A stretch of DNA of 64,000 nt, from assembly GCA_009782405.1 (NCBI GenBank), contig WRJC01000019.1, positions 1 through 64,000 on the forward strand, read 5' to 3'. The position numbers and the translations under genes were made by a program. The notes beneath the pieces were generated by a model. The model was not told the origin of the DNA, did no database searches, and saw nothing but the letters and a program-made list of their open reading frames with translations. The stretch comes from Oscillospiraceae bacterium. GTDB lineage: Bacteria; Bacillota_A; Clostridia; Oscillospirales; WRJC01. Shown here in pieces: positions 52,510 through 60,760 of the stretch (position 1 is its first letter; each line of letters begins with the position of its first letter).

Positions 52510-53190
52510 ATGATGCGCAAATTGGATAGCATACCCGTTAAAACGACATTGGCTCAGGCGATCGAAAAGTTGAAAATAGAGGACGAAGAAGACATCGCTT
52601 TGGTTTCCGGGCTTTTTGAAACGGCAAAGCAAATCGCAAGGCCGAAAGTTTTGTACCGCGAAGCCTACGTGGAAAATATATCAGGGAGGGCGGTGACGAT
52701 AAATGGCCAAAAGTTCGAGAGCGACGTGCTTGCGGCGGCGTTGAAAGGCATACACAGGGTTTTTGGCTATGTCTGCACCTGCGGGACGGAAGTGGACGAT
52801 TGGTCCCACATGGAAAAAGACTATGTGGTTTCGCTCTGGCTCGACATGATAAAGCAGATGTTTTTGTTCGATGCGAACGAATATTTCAGGGAGCATATAA
52901 AAAACTCATACAAATTGGAAAAGCTTTCTTCGATAAATCCCGGTTCGGGCAACGAAAACAACTGGCACATATCGCAGCAGGCACCCCTTTTTTCCATGAT
53001 GGGGGATGTAAAATCCGAAATCGGCGTGACGCTCACCCCTTCGTTTTTGATGGTTCCCACGAAATCCACTTCGGGGCTGCTTTTTGTCTCCGACACGGAA
53101 TTCGTGAACTGCGCGCTGTGCAGCCGCGAAAACTGCCTCGGGCGGCGCGTTGAATTCGACAGCGAGCGTTATGCGCAGATATTCGGTTGA
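52510..53190 (+). CDS. Vitamin B12-dependent methionine synthase activation-domain-like protein
   Basis: A 226-residue free-standing relative of the MetH reactivation domain. The C-terminal half has the family run NPGSGNENNWHISQQAPLF, then GVTLTPSFLMVPTKSTSG, and a terminal cysteine cluster CALCSRENCLG. In MetH the domain binds SAM to reactivate oxidised cobalamin; stand-alone versions in anaerobes accompany corrinoid methyltransferases and may reactivate the corrinoid. A link with the URO-D-type gene at base 1 is possible but they lie 51 kb apart. GGGAGGG precedes ATG 52510. Confidence 0.85.
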   Translation: MMRKLDSIPVKTTLAQAIEKLKIEDEEDIALVSGLFETAKQIARPKVLYREAYVENISGRAVTINGQKFESDVLAAALKGIHRVFGYVCTCGTEVDDWSHMEKDYVVSLWLDMIKQMFLFDANEYFREHIKNSYKLEKLSSINPGSGNENNWHISQQAPLFSMMGDVKSEIGVTLTPSFLMVPTKSTSGLLFVSDTEFVNCALCSRENCLGRRVEFDSERYAQIFG

Positions 53191-53214
53191 TTTTTTTCGC
53201 TCTGCTTTATTTTC

Positions 53215-54963
53215 CTACAATTGCCCGCGTTTTAAAATTTCCAAAAATTCGCCGAGGTGGTTTTCATATATATCCCTCGGGGTTGCGCCGTGTTTTTTGC
53301 ACAGTGCGGCCGCAAAACCCACAATTTCGCCCATCATCCCGCAAGTGCGCATCACCCTGACAGTCCCGAGCGCGTCATGGGTTACGCTCACGTTCCTGCC
53401 CGCCATGAACAGATTGGCCACATTCCGCGAATACAGGCATCTGTACGGGACGAAATACGGGATGTGCTTGAAATTGTCGTAGTATGCGTCGGTCAAAAAC
53501 GCATCCCCTTCGTGAAACGACGGATAATATTGTTTTTTCGCGTAATGCACGTCTATTTGCCAAGTGGAGGGGATGCAGCCGTCTTCAAATTTGTGGTTTT
53601 TCAGCACTTCGCTTTTCGAAAGCATCACGTCGCCCAAAAGCCTGCGGGATTCGCGCTTTCCGCCGATATAGCAGGCGTTTCCGATTTTGTACGTGCTGTA
53701 AAACCCTCCGTCGATGTTTTTTAGCGCGTCGAAAGCCCCGTACATAGCCCTGAAATTCGTGTCGCGGGCTTCTTCGGCGAATTCAATCGGTTCATGTTCC
53801 ATTCCGCTCTCCCAGTACCAGCCGCCGAGCTGTTTCGCCCCTTCGTAGTCCTTTGCCCCCCTGCCGGGAAATCCGCAGTTTGTCAAGTCTATCGCCCACG
53901 GGCAGTTTTGAAATTTCGTTTCTTTTCCCGTATCTTCCACATACCAGACGTTTGTCATGCCCATGTGGCCGTTCGTGGTTATTTCAAAGTCCGCATCTGC
54001 CAAAAACCCAAGGGTCGCATCTCCCGTGCAATCGACAAAATATTGCGCGCGAGCTTCTTTGGGTTTGCCGTTTTTCACGTCGATGAATTTCACGGATTCT
54101 ATTTTGTTTTCTTTGAGTTTTGCCGAAACTGCCGCATGGCCCAAAAACAGCCTTATATTTTTGTATTTTTTTATCATCGCCAGGCGTTTTTCGTCTTCGT
54201 ATATGGAGCCTACATTGTCCTTTCCGTAGTGGAAATGTTTTTCGGGTTCCAGGGATTTCACTATGTCTCCGATTTTGGGGAAAGGTTCAAATCCGGTTTC
54301 GCCGCCAAGCCAAACGCGCACTTCGGAGCTGTTGTTTCCACCCAGCACGTACCTGTCCTGTATCAGCGCCACTTCCAATCCGTTTTTCGCCGCGCTTATC
54401 GCCGCGCACATTCCGGCAATTCCCCCGCCCGCGATTATGACGTCGAATTTTCCCGCGTTTTCCGGGTCTGCGCCTTCGTATCCGTGCAATTTATTTGAAA
54501 GCGCGGCAAATTCTTCTTTTTTGTCCGGCGGGGCAAAATCCAAATCGCCGCAAAGCAGCACCGCCGCGCATCTGCCTTCAAATCCTGTCAGGTCCGCAAG
54601 CGATAAAATGGCCTCGCCCGCCGGGATTTCGCATATGCCCGCTTCCTGCCAAGCCCAAGAGGCGCTTTTGCCGCCAAGGGTTTCGGAAGTCCAATCGTCG
54701 ATTTTTACCTTGAACAGCCCGGGCGAAACGCCCTTTTTCCATCGTGCCACCCAATCTTTCGTGTAAGCCCAAACTTTGTATCTGCCCGCTTTTTTTACCG
54801 CGATTTTTTTTACGGCGTTCGCCACCGGGTTTCCAAGGCCATGCGCGAGCAGATAGGATGAACCCATGTTTTGGATGAATTGGGTGTCGAGCGCCCATCC
54901 TCCGTAATCGTCGAATTCCCCGGCGTATACAAACAAAAAATTTTCCGCCATGTTTTTTTCCAT
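53215..54963 (-). CDS. FAD-dependent oxidoreductase with N-terminal beta-rich domain
   Basis: A 582-residue flavoprotein. An N-terminal region of about 165 residues looks like a carbohydrate-binding-like jelly roll (YAGEFDDYGGWALD, AGRYKVWAYTKDW). The FAD-binding Rossmann motif AGGGIAGMCAAISAAKNG begins near residue 178, followed by NNSSEVRVWLGGE and YFVDCTGDATLG, typical of the FAD_oxidored (PF12831) group. C-terminal AGRNVSVTHDALGTVRVMRT is diagnostic. These enzymes occur in polysaccharide-use loci of anaerobes; the substrate is unknown. ATG 54963 follows AAGGAGAAG. It is divergent from metY. Confidence 0.87.
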   Translation of the reverse strand: MEKNMAENFLFVYAGEFDDYGGWALDTQFIQNMGSSYLLAHGLGNPVANAVKKIAVKKAGRYKVWAYTKDWVARWKKGVSPGLFKVKIDDWTSETLGGKSASWAWQEAGICEIPAGEAILSLADLTGFEGRCAAVLLCGDLDFAPPDKKEEFAALSNKLHGYEGADPENAGKFDVIIAGGGIAGMCAAISAAKNGLEVALIQDRYVLGGNNSSEVRVWLGGETGFEPFPKIGDIVKSLEPEKHFHYGKDNVGSIYEDEKRLAMIKKYKNIRLFLGHAAVSAKLKENKIESVKFIDVKNGKPKEARAQYFVDCTGDATLGFLADADFEITTNGHMGMTNVWYVEDTGKETKFQNCPWAIDLTNCGFPGRGAKDYEGAKQLGGWYWESGMEHEPIEFAEEARDTNFRAMYGAFDALKNIDGGFYSTYKIGNACYIGGKRESRRLLGDVMLSKSEVLKNHKFEDGCIPSTWQIDVHYAKKQYYPSFHEGDAFLTDAYYDNFKHIPYFVPYRCLYSRNVANLFMAGRNVSVTHDALGTVRVMRTCGMMGEIVGFAAALCKKHGATPRDIYENHLGEFLEILKRGQL

Positions 54964-54996
54964 AAAATCTTCTCCTTAAAATTTTAATAAAGCCGC

Positions 54997-55025
54997 TTGA
55001 AAAAAAATGCGATCTGTGTTATGAT
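54997..55025 (+). promoter_or_regulatory. Promoter for metY
   Basis: TTGAAA, 17-bp spacer, TATGAT, 43 bp before the start codon. Confidence 0.55.
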
Positions 55026-55068
55026 TATATTAAAAATATAATAAAAAGCAATGAAAGGTGCATACTTT

Positions 55069-56328
55069 ATGAAAGACGAAACAAAATGCCTGCATTCGGG
55101 CTACAGCCCCAAAAATTCCGAGCCCCGGGTTTTGCCGATTGTGCAGAGCACGACTTATGTTTACGATTCCACCGAGGAAGTGGCCTCGGTTTTCGACGAA
55201 CCCACGAAAAGCCTCATATATTCGCGCTTCGCCAATCCCACGGTTATGGCTGTCGAGGCCAAAATCGCCGAGCTCGAGGGCGGAATCGGCGCACTTTGCA
55301 CTTCGTCGGGGCAAGCGGCGAGTTTGCTCTCTGTTTTGAATATATGCTCGGCGGGCGACAGTTTTGTGTCCACTCCCGCTATTTACGGGGGCACGGTGAA
55401 TTTGTTTTCGGTCACGCTCAAGCGTTTTGGCATAGAGTGCATATTTGTCGACCAGGACGCAAACGAGGAGCAGATACACGGCGCTTTCAAGCCGAACACG
55501 AAATTGGTTTTCGGCGAAACGCTCGCCAATCCCGCATTGAAAGTCTTTGATATCGAAAAATTTGCGCGTATCGCCCATATGCACAAAGTCCCGCTGATCG
55601 TGGACAACACTTTCGCCACTCCCGTTTTGTGCAAGCCGATTTCATTTGGGGCGGATATAGTGGTCCACTCCACCAGCAAATACATGGACGGCCATGCCGT
55701 GCAGGTCGGGGGGGTGATAATCGACAGCGGCAATTTCGACTGGAGTTCCGGCAATTTTGGGGATATAACGGGCCCGGACGAATCATATCACGGGCTCTGC
55801 TACACCGAAACTTACGGGAGAGCCGCATATATCGTAAAAGCCAGAATGCAGTTGATGAGGGATTTCGGCGTATATCCGGCGGCTCATTCCGCTTTCCTTT
55901 TGAATTTGGGGTTGGAGACGCTCGCAATCCGCATGAAACAATATTGCGAAAACGGGGAAAAAGTTGCCCGGTATCTGGAAGAATCGGGATATGCCGAAAA
56001 AGTCATATATCCCGGTTTGAAAAACGACGAAAGCTATTTAATGGCGAAAAAATATTTAAAAGGCTCGGGCGGAGTCATTTCCTTTGTGATCAAAGGCGGA
56101 AAAGAAGGCGCGATCCGTTTCATGAATTCGCTGGAACTCGCTTCGAACCAAGTACATGTATGCGATATACGCACCTGCGTTTTGCACCCTGCCAGCGAAA
56201 CCCACCGCCAGCTCACAGACGAGCAGCTTAAAGCGGCGGGTATAAATCCGGGCATGATACGGTTTTCCGTCGGGCTGGAGCATATAGACGACATCATCGC
56301 CGATTTGGAACGCGCGTTCAGGGCGTGA
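55069..56328 (+). CDS. metY: O-acetylhomoserine sulfhydrylase-type Cys/Met metabolism PLP enzyme
   Basis: A 419-residue enzyme of the Cys/Met metabolism PLP family. SRFANPTVMAVEAKIAELEG, the substrate-binding region NTFATPVLCKPI, the PLP-lysine motif VVHSTSKYMDGHA and C-terminal SVGLEHIDDIIADLE are all characteristic. Length and the insert VGGVIIDSGNFDW favour O-acetylhomoserine aminocarboxypropyltransferase (homocysteine from O-acetylhomoserine and sulfide); methionine gamma-lyase is an alternative. ATG 55069 is preferred to ATG 55051 because AAAGGTG is correctly placed. A B12-methionine-synthase-activation-like gene nearby also fits methionine metabolism. Confidence 0.88.
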   Translation: MKDETKCLHSGYSPKNSEPRVLPIVQSTTYVYDSTEEVASVFDEPTKSLIYSRFANPTVMAVEAKIAELEGGIGALCTSSGQAASLLSVLNICSAGDSFVSTPAIYGGTVNLFSVTLKRFGIECIFVDQDANEEQIHGAFKPNTKLVFGETLANPALKVFDIEKFARIAHMHKVPLIVDNTFATPVLCKPISFGADIVVHSTSKYMDGHAVQVGGVIIDSGNFDWSSGNFGDITGPDESYHGLCYTETYGRAAYIVKARMQLMRDFGVYPAAHSAFLLNLGLETLAIRMKQYCENGEKVARYLEESGYAEKVIYPGLKNDESYLMAKKYLKGSGGVISFVIKGGKEGAIRFMNSLELASNQVHVCDIRTCVLHPASETHRQLTDEQLKAAGINPGMIRFSVGLEHIDDIIADLERAFRA

Positions 56329-56338
56329 AATACCCGCG

Positions 56339-57613
56339 TTAATGCTGCGCGGTGTCCGCTTTTTCTTTCATCGTTTTTGAAAATATCACAATCAGAGCTA
56401 AAACAAAGTAAATGGCCGTGTTCAGGAAAAACGGCAGCATGCGGTTGTATTCCGACAATATCCCGACCAGCCATCCAAACGGCGAAGTGCAGCCGATCAT
56501 GATCACATACGCCAGCCCGATCATGCGCGCGCGTTCCTTCTGGTCCAAATAGGTCACAAGGAGCGAATCTTTGCGCGGGACGATCAGCACATAGCCGAAT
56601 GCTTCGAGAAGAATTACGACGAGCAAAAATGCGTAGTTTGTCGGCGGCGCCAACAGCAAAACGCACTGCGAGGCGATGTACAAAAATAGCCCCGCCCCCA
56701 TCGGGATTCGGAAAGGCAGTTTGTCCACCCGGTGTTGGACGGTGAAAATGAAAACGAGCATGACCGCCGCGCGCGCTATCGGGTAATAGCCCAAAAAAGA
56801 TTCCGGGATTCCCAGGTTCTGCGTTATGTACAGCGAAAAGAATGATCCGGACACCATCGACGTTATATTCAACATCACCATGATCGAGAGTATCAGCCTT
56901 ATATGGCTTGCGCGAAACATCTTGAAAAAAACTTCGCCGTATCCCGACATCATTTTCCAAATCGGAACGTTTTTCGTCTCCTGCATCCTCGCTCTGCCCT
57001 GGGTGGTTTCAACTGCGAATATATTGACTATGATAAATTTCGCGGTCATCATCAAAAATGAAAACACATAGAGGCCCCTCACGGTGGGCACGACGCCGAA
57101 ATATGACACCATGACGCTCGACACGGGAGCCAAAAACGCGGAAACGAGGCCCGATATCGTGCACCAGCTGTATATGTGCACCAGCTGTTTGGGGTTTGTG
57201 TCTTCTACGAGCAGGCAATTCCAGGAATTGTTTGTTATCTGCCACATGCTGTTGACCACCTGCGCCGCCAGAAACCACCAAAAATTTTGCGAGAGCGCCC
57301 ATATCAAGCACGGCGCGGACCAAGAGGCTATGTCGAAGACAAACGTGGTGCGCTTGCGCCCCAGTTTGTCCGACGCAATGCCCCCGAACAGCGAAGCCAA
57401 CACTTGAAAAATCATCCCCACGGACAAAATTATGCCGATTTCAGCGTCTTTTATCCCGAGCCGGTACATGAACAGCGTCGCGAAAGGCGCATACAGCGAA
57501 TAAGGTATCCCCCACATGGGTTCGGGATAAAGGCAGGCGCGGGCATTTCCGCGAAGCGAAAACAAAGTGTGCCACATCGGGTGCCTGTCGAGAAAATTGT
57601 ATATTTTTTTCAT
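56339..57613 (-). CDS. Major facilitator superfamily transporter
   Basis: A 424-residue MFS protein with about 12 membrane segments and the loop-2 motif GGIASDKLGRKRT (G-x-x-x-D-x-x-G-R-[KR]-x-x). The second repeat motif is less clear. The substrate is unknown; the presence of glycosidase neighbours suggests a sugar or small metabolite. The reading frame is open to 57757, but a promoter at 57665-57693 puts the transcript start near 57658, so starts upstream of that are impossible. ATG 57613 (MKKIYNFL) is chosen; ATG 57637 is an alternative. No clear Shine-Dalgarno. Confidence 0.85.
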   Translation of the reverse strand: MKKIYNFLDRHPMWHTLFSLRGNARACLYPEPMWGIPYSLYAPFATLFMYRLGIKDAEIGIILSVGMIFQVLASLFGGIASDKLGRKRTTFVFDIASWSAPCLIWALSQNFWWFLAAQVVNSMWQITNNSWNCLLVEDTNPKQLVHIYSWCTISGLVSAFLAPVSSVMVSYFGVVPTVRGLYVFSFLMMTAKFIIVNIFAVETTQGRARMQETKNVPIWKMMSGYGEVFFKMFRASHIRLILSIMVMLNITSMVSGSFFSLYITQNLGIPESFLGYYPIARAAVMLVFIFTVQHRVDKLPFRIPMGAGLFLYIASQCVLLLAPPTNYAFLLVVILLEAFGYVLIVPRKDSLLVTYLDQKERARMIGLAYVIMIGCTSPFGWLVGILSEYNRMLPFFLNTAIYFVLALIVIFSKTMKEKADTAQH

Positions 57614-57664
57614 TCGGTTTTTTTCAATACGCCCCATTTTTTGGCTATTTTGAATCATGGTTTC

Positions 57665-57693
57665 ATTATATCCGAAAATTTTGCGTTTGTCAA
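57665..57693 (-). promoter_or_regulatory. Promoter for the MFS gene
   Basis: Minus-strand TTGACA, 17-bp spacer, TATAAT: consensus at both hexamers. Diverges from the GH38 promoter 21 bp away. Confidence 0.75.
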
Positions 57694-57713
57694 CAGGAAT
57701 ATACAAAAACATG

Positions 57714-57742
57714 TTGACAAGGGATTTTTTTCGTGGTAGAAT
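57714..57742 (+). promoter_or_regulatory. Promoter for the GH38 gene
   Basis: TTGACA, 17-bp spacer, TAGAAT with CGTGG preceding the -10. Confidence 0.7.
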
Positions 57743-57777
57743 ATTTAAAATTTTCATAAAACAGAGGGGATAGATTT

Positions 57778-60528
57778 ATGGCAAATGAAAAAAATTCCAA
57801 AATTTTTTGCGTGATATCGCACACGCACTGGGATCGGGAGTGGTATATGCCCTTTGAGGCGTTCCGGGTCAAGCTGGTCGATCTGATCGACCGCTTGTTA
57901 TCCACAATCAAAAAATACCCCGATTTTGTATTCCACCTCGACGCGCAGACGGTGGTTTTGGAGGACTATCTCGAGATACGCCCCGAAAACGCCGCCGTGC
58001 TCAAAAAGCACATCAAAAACGGCAATATAGTCGTGGGGCCATGGTATCTGCAAAACGACTTTTATCTGACGAGCGGCGAGGCAACGATCAGAAACCTCAT
58101 CGAGGGGCGCCGGATCTCGGATGCATACGGCACGCGCTCGAAAGTGGGCTACGCCCCCGACCAGTTCGGCAACATTTCCCAGCTTCCGCAGATACTCGGC
58201 AATTTCGATATCGACAATGTGATCTTCGGGCGCGGGTACAGTTTTACCGAAAAAGACGAAGCGGGAAACCGCCGCCACAAAACCATGCCCGCAGAATTCA
58301 TCTGGAAGGGCCCCGACGGTACCGAGGCGTTGGCGATCCATATGCGCTACTGGTACAACAACGCGCAGCGCTTCTCCGAAAACGAAGAGACCGCGCTGCT
58401 TCTCTGCGAGACGATGAAGCGCCTGTTCGAGGGCATTTCGTGCGTCCCGTATGTATTGATGATGAACGGGGTGGATCATTTGGAGGCGCAGGACAATTTG
58501 CTGCCCATTCTCGCCAAACTCAACGAAAACCTGAAAGATGGCGACACAATCAGGCAATATGCGTTCGACGATTATGTGTCCGACGTCAAAAACTATATCT
58601 CCGAAAACAAAAAAGAGCTCGCTGTCCACGAAGGCGAGCTGCGCAGCGGCGGCGACTGGGAGATACTCCAAGGCACCTTGTCTTCGCGCCCGTACCTCAA
58701 AATCGCGAATGTGAGGGCGCAGAACATGATGGAGTGCAGGCTCGAACCCATATACGCGATGCTGGAGAGCTTCGGCATCAAAAACAGCGCGCCAAAAGGT
58801 TTTTTCCATTATCTGTGGCGCTGCCTGATGAAAAACCACCCCCACGACTCGATATGCGGATGCAGCAGGGACGAAGTGCACGCCCACATGGAAGACAGCT
58901 TCCAAAAAATTATGGAAACGGCGGATGTGCTCTACGGCCGCGCCCTGAATATGGCGGCCGCCCACTTTGGCATAAAAGGCTTTTCCGACGAAAATTACAT
59001 AATAGTCGCGGCCAACACCGCCGAATCGGAGTTTTCGGGCTTTGTCAAAGCGCGGCTCCAGTTCCCCAAAAGCGAAAAAGTCGAGAAATTCGCCATCGCG
59101 GACGCGGCGGGAAAAGATGTGGCTTTTAAAATCATATCGAAAAGCCCGGGCACCAAAAATGTGTTCTCGCCGGTCAATCTGCCGGGAAATATCGACGTGG
59201 ACATCTACGATATCTATCTTGAAACAAAAACCGTGGCCCCCTTTTCGTTTGCGGGATTCATCGTGCGGCCAAATATAGGCAAGCCCGAAAAGCTCGCGCA
59301 AAAAAAGGCGGATGGCTCAAAGATCGAAAACGAATTTCTCGAACTCGACATTTCAAAATCCGGCGAGATCAGCCTGACCGACAAAACCCGCGGCATAAAA
59401 TACGATAATTTCATGTATCTCGAGGAAAACTACGACAGGGGCGACTCATATGTGTACAACAACGCGGGAGAGCCCCCGATATTGTCCTCGGATTTTGCAA
59501 TTGCAAAAAAAACAAAGCTGGCGTCGCTTGAAAGCGACGAATATGTGCAAAGCTGCAGGATAACATACGAATTCAAAGTTCCGGAAAAATACGACTTCGC
59601 GGCCCGGGAGCGATCAAAGGCGACGGCGGTATGCCCGGTCGAGCTGGATTTGAGCCTTAAAAAATATGATAAAAAACTGTATGTGAGATATATGATCGAA
59701 AACAGGGCGAAAGACCACCGCTTGCGCCTTGTGTTCAACCCCGGCATAATCGCGCAGAGTTCGACTGCCGACATCCCCTTCGACATAGTGACGCACGGCG
59801 CGGACGGCCACTTCTTTAACACGATGAGCAAAGTTTTGCCGAACACCTCGTTTGCGGCCTTGGCCGATGAAGCTTCCAAAACAGGCTTCGCGGTTTTGTC
59901 AAAGGGGCAGCACGAATACGAGCATCTTGTCGATTTTGCGGGCAGGTCCGCTCTCGCCTTCACCCTCGTCCGTTCGACCGGGTTCATCACCCACAGCGGC
60001 AATTTCGACGAGATCGTCGGAGACACGTTCTTAGCGCCCGATAACCAGCTCATACGCCAAATCAGCGGGGAGCTTGCCGCGATTGTATTTGACGGGGATG
60101 TCATTAGCGCGAATATCCCAAGGGAGAGCAAGGCTTTCAGAAACCCGCTCGAAGCCTGTTTTGCCTCCTGCGACGCGAAGAAATTTTCCGGCGGGCGCAC
60201 CGCGGTCCAGGATACCCGGCTCGAAGAGCTGTTTTATCTGCCCGACCCGTATATGGCAAAAAAGATACCGGGCGGAACACAGGCGCTCTCGATTGGAAAC
60301 GATTGCGTCATCGTCAGCGCGTACAAAGTGTCCGAGGATCGCAAAGCCCGCATTGTGCGCCTGTTCAACCCGACCGAAAGCGACCAGGCCTGCACAGTCA
60401 AGATCAAAGGGAAAATCCAAAAATCGCAGATGGACGAAAGAGCCGGCGAACTAATAGCCAAAAACGAAGGCGGCGAAGCGGAGATCGTCATGAAGCCCAA
60501 GGAAATCGTTACTTTGCGGATCGTTTGA
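57778..60528 (+). CDS. GH38 alpha-mannosidase
   Basis: A 916-residue glycoside hydrolase family 38 enzyme. HTHWDREWY near the start (H15, H17, D19) supplies the metal ligands, and YAPDQFGNISQLP holds the nucleophile Asp128; KNHPHDSICGCSRDEVHAHME is the conserved C-terminal catalytic-domain block with another zinc ligand. The GH38 C-terminal beta domains follow. It removes alpha-mannose from glycans. There is no signal peptide, so it works in the cytoplasm, likely on imported N-glycan-type or mannan fragments. GAGGGG precedes ATG 57778, with its own promoter and a strong terminator. Confidence 0.95.
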   Translation: MANEKNSKIFCVISHTHWDREWYMPFEAFRVKLVDLIDRLLSTIKKYPDFVFHLDAQTVVLEDYLEIRPENAAVLKKHIKNGNIVVGPWYLQNDFYLTSGEATIRNLIEGRRISDAYGTRSKVGYAPDQFGNISQLPQILGNFDIDNVIFGRGYSFTEKDEAGNRRHKTMPAEFIWKGPDGTEALAIHMRYWYNNAQRFSENEETALLLCETMKRLFEGISCVPYVLMMNGVDHLEAQDNLLPILAKLNENLKDGDTIRQYAFDDYVSDVKNYISENKKELAVHEGELRSGGDWEILQGTLSSRPYLKIANVRAQNMMECRLEPIYAMLESFGIKNSAPKGFFHYLWRCLMKNHPHDSICGCSRDEVHAHMEDSFQKIMETADVLYGRALNMAAAHFGIKGFSDENYIIVAANTAESEFSGFVKARLQFPKSEKVEKFAIADAAGKDVAFKIISKSPGTKNVFSPVNLPGNIDVDIYDIYLETKTVAPFSFAGFIVRPNIGKPEKLAQKKADGSKIENEFLELDISKSGEISLTDKTRGIKYDNFMYLEENYDRGDSYVYNNAGEPPILSSDFAIAKKTKLASLESDEYVQSCRITYEFKVPEKYDFAARERSKATAVCPVELDLSLKKYDKKLYVRYMIENRAKDHRLRLVFNPGIIAQSSTADIPFDIVTHGADGHFFNTMSKVLPNTSFAALADEASKTGFAVLSKGQHEYEHLVDFAGRSALAFTLVRSTGFITHSGNFDEIVGDTFLAPDNQLIRQISGELAAIVFDGDVISANIPRESKAFRNPLEACFASCDAKKFSGGRTAVQDTRLEELFYLPDPYMAKKIPGGTQALSIGNDCVIVSAYKVSEDRKARIVRLFNPTESDQACTVKIKGKIQKSQMDERAGELIAKNEGGEAEIVMKPKEIVTLRIV

Positions 60529-60549
60529 AATGTGAGCGTTGTTTTTGCG

Positions 60550-60588
60550 AAAAGAGGTTAAGTCTCAAAATGATACTTAACCTCTTTT
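60550..60588 (+). terminator. Terminator after GH38
   Basis: Perfect 14-bp stem: AAAAGAGGTTAAGT (60550-60563) with ACTTAACCTCTTTT (60575-60588), 11-base loop. Its A-run and T-run could let it act in both directions. Confidence 0.92.
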
Positions 60589-60669
60589 GTTGTGCTCAGA
60601 ACCCGATGCGCACATTGAAAGACCAGACCCCTTAAACGGCTTTTCGGGTTCAATGCCATTTGCTTCACC

Positions 60670-60706
60670 CCTTGCGATTTAGGACAGTATCCTAAAAGAA
60701 GCAAGG
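60670..60706. other. Two-step hairpin near the presumed element end
   Basis: CCTTGC pairs with GCAAGG (outer arms) and TTTAGGA (60678-60684) with TCCTAAA (60690-60696) around CAGTA. It may be the recombinase transcript terminator, or part of the attachment site. Serine recombinase att sites are imperfect palindromes, so the second reading is possible. Confidence 0.45.
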
Positions 60707-60760
60707 CATGAACTCATGGCGGGCGGCGGCGTGTGTTACCGGGCTAACCCGTATATTCGA

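Noticed and set aside
57614..57757. Longer N-terminus for the MFS gene
   Set aside because: A consensus promoter with expected start near 57658 lies inside this stretch.
57898..57906. Exact DnaA box TTATCCACA
   Set aside because: Single copy inside the GH38 coding region, with no cluster and no AT-rich unwinding element; chance occurrence.
57898..59301. 467-codon open frame on the minus strand
   Set aside because: Antisense shadow of the GH38 gene, whose motifs are unmistakable on the plus strand.
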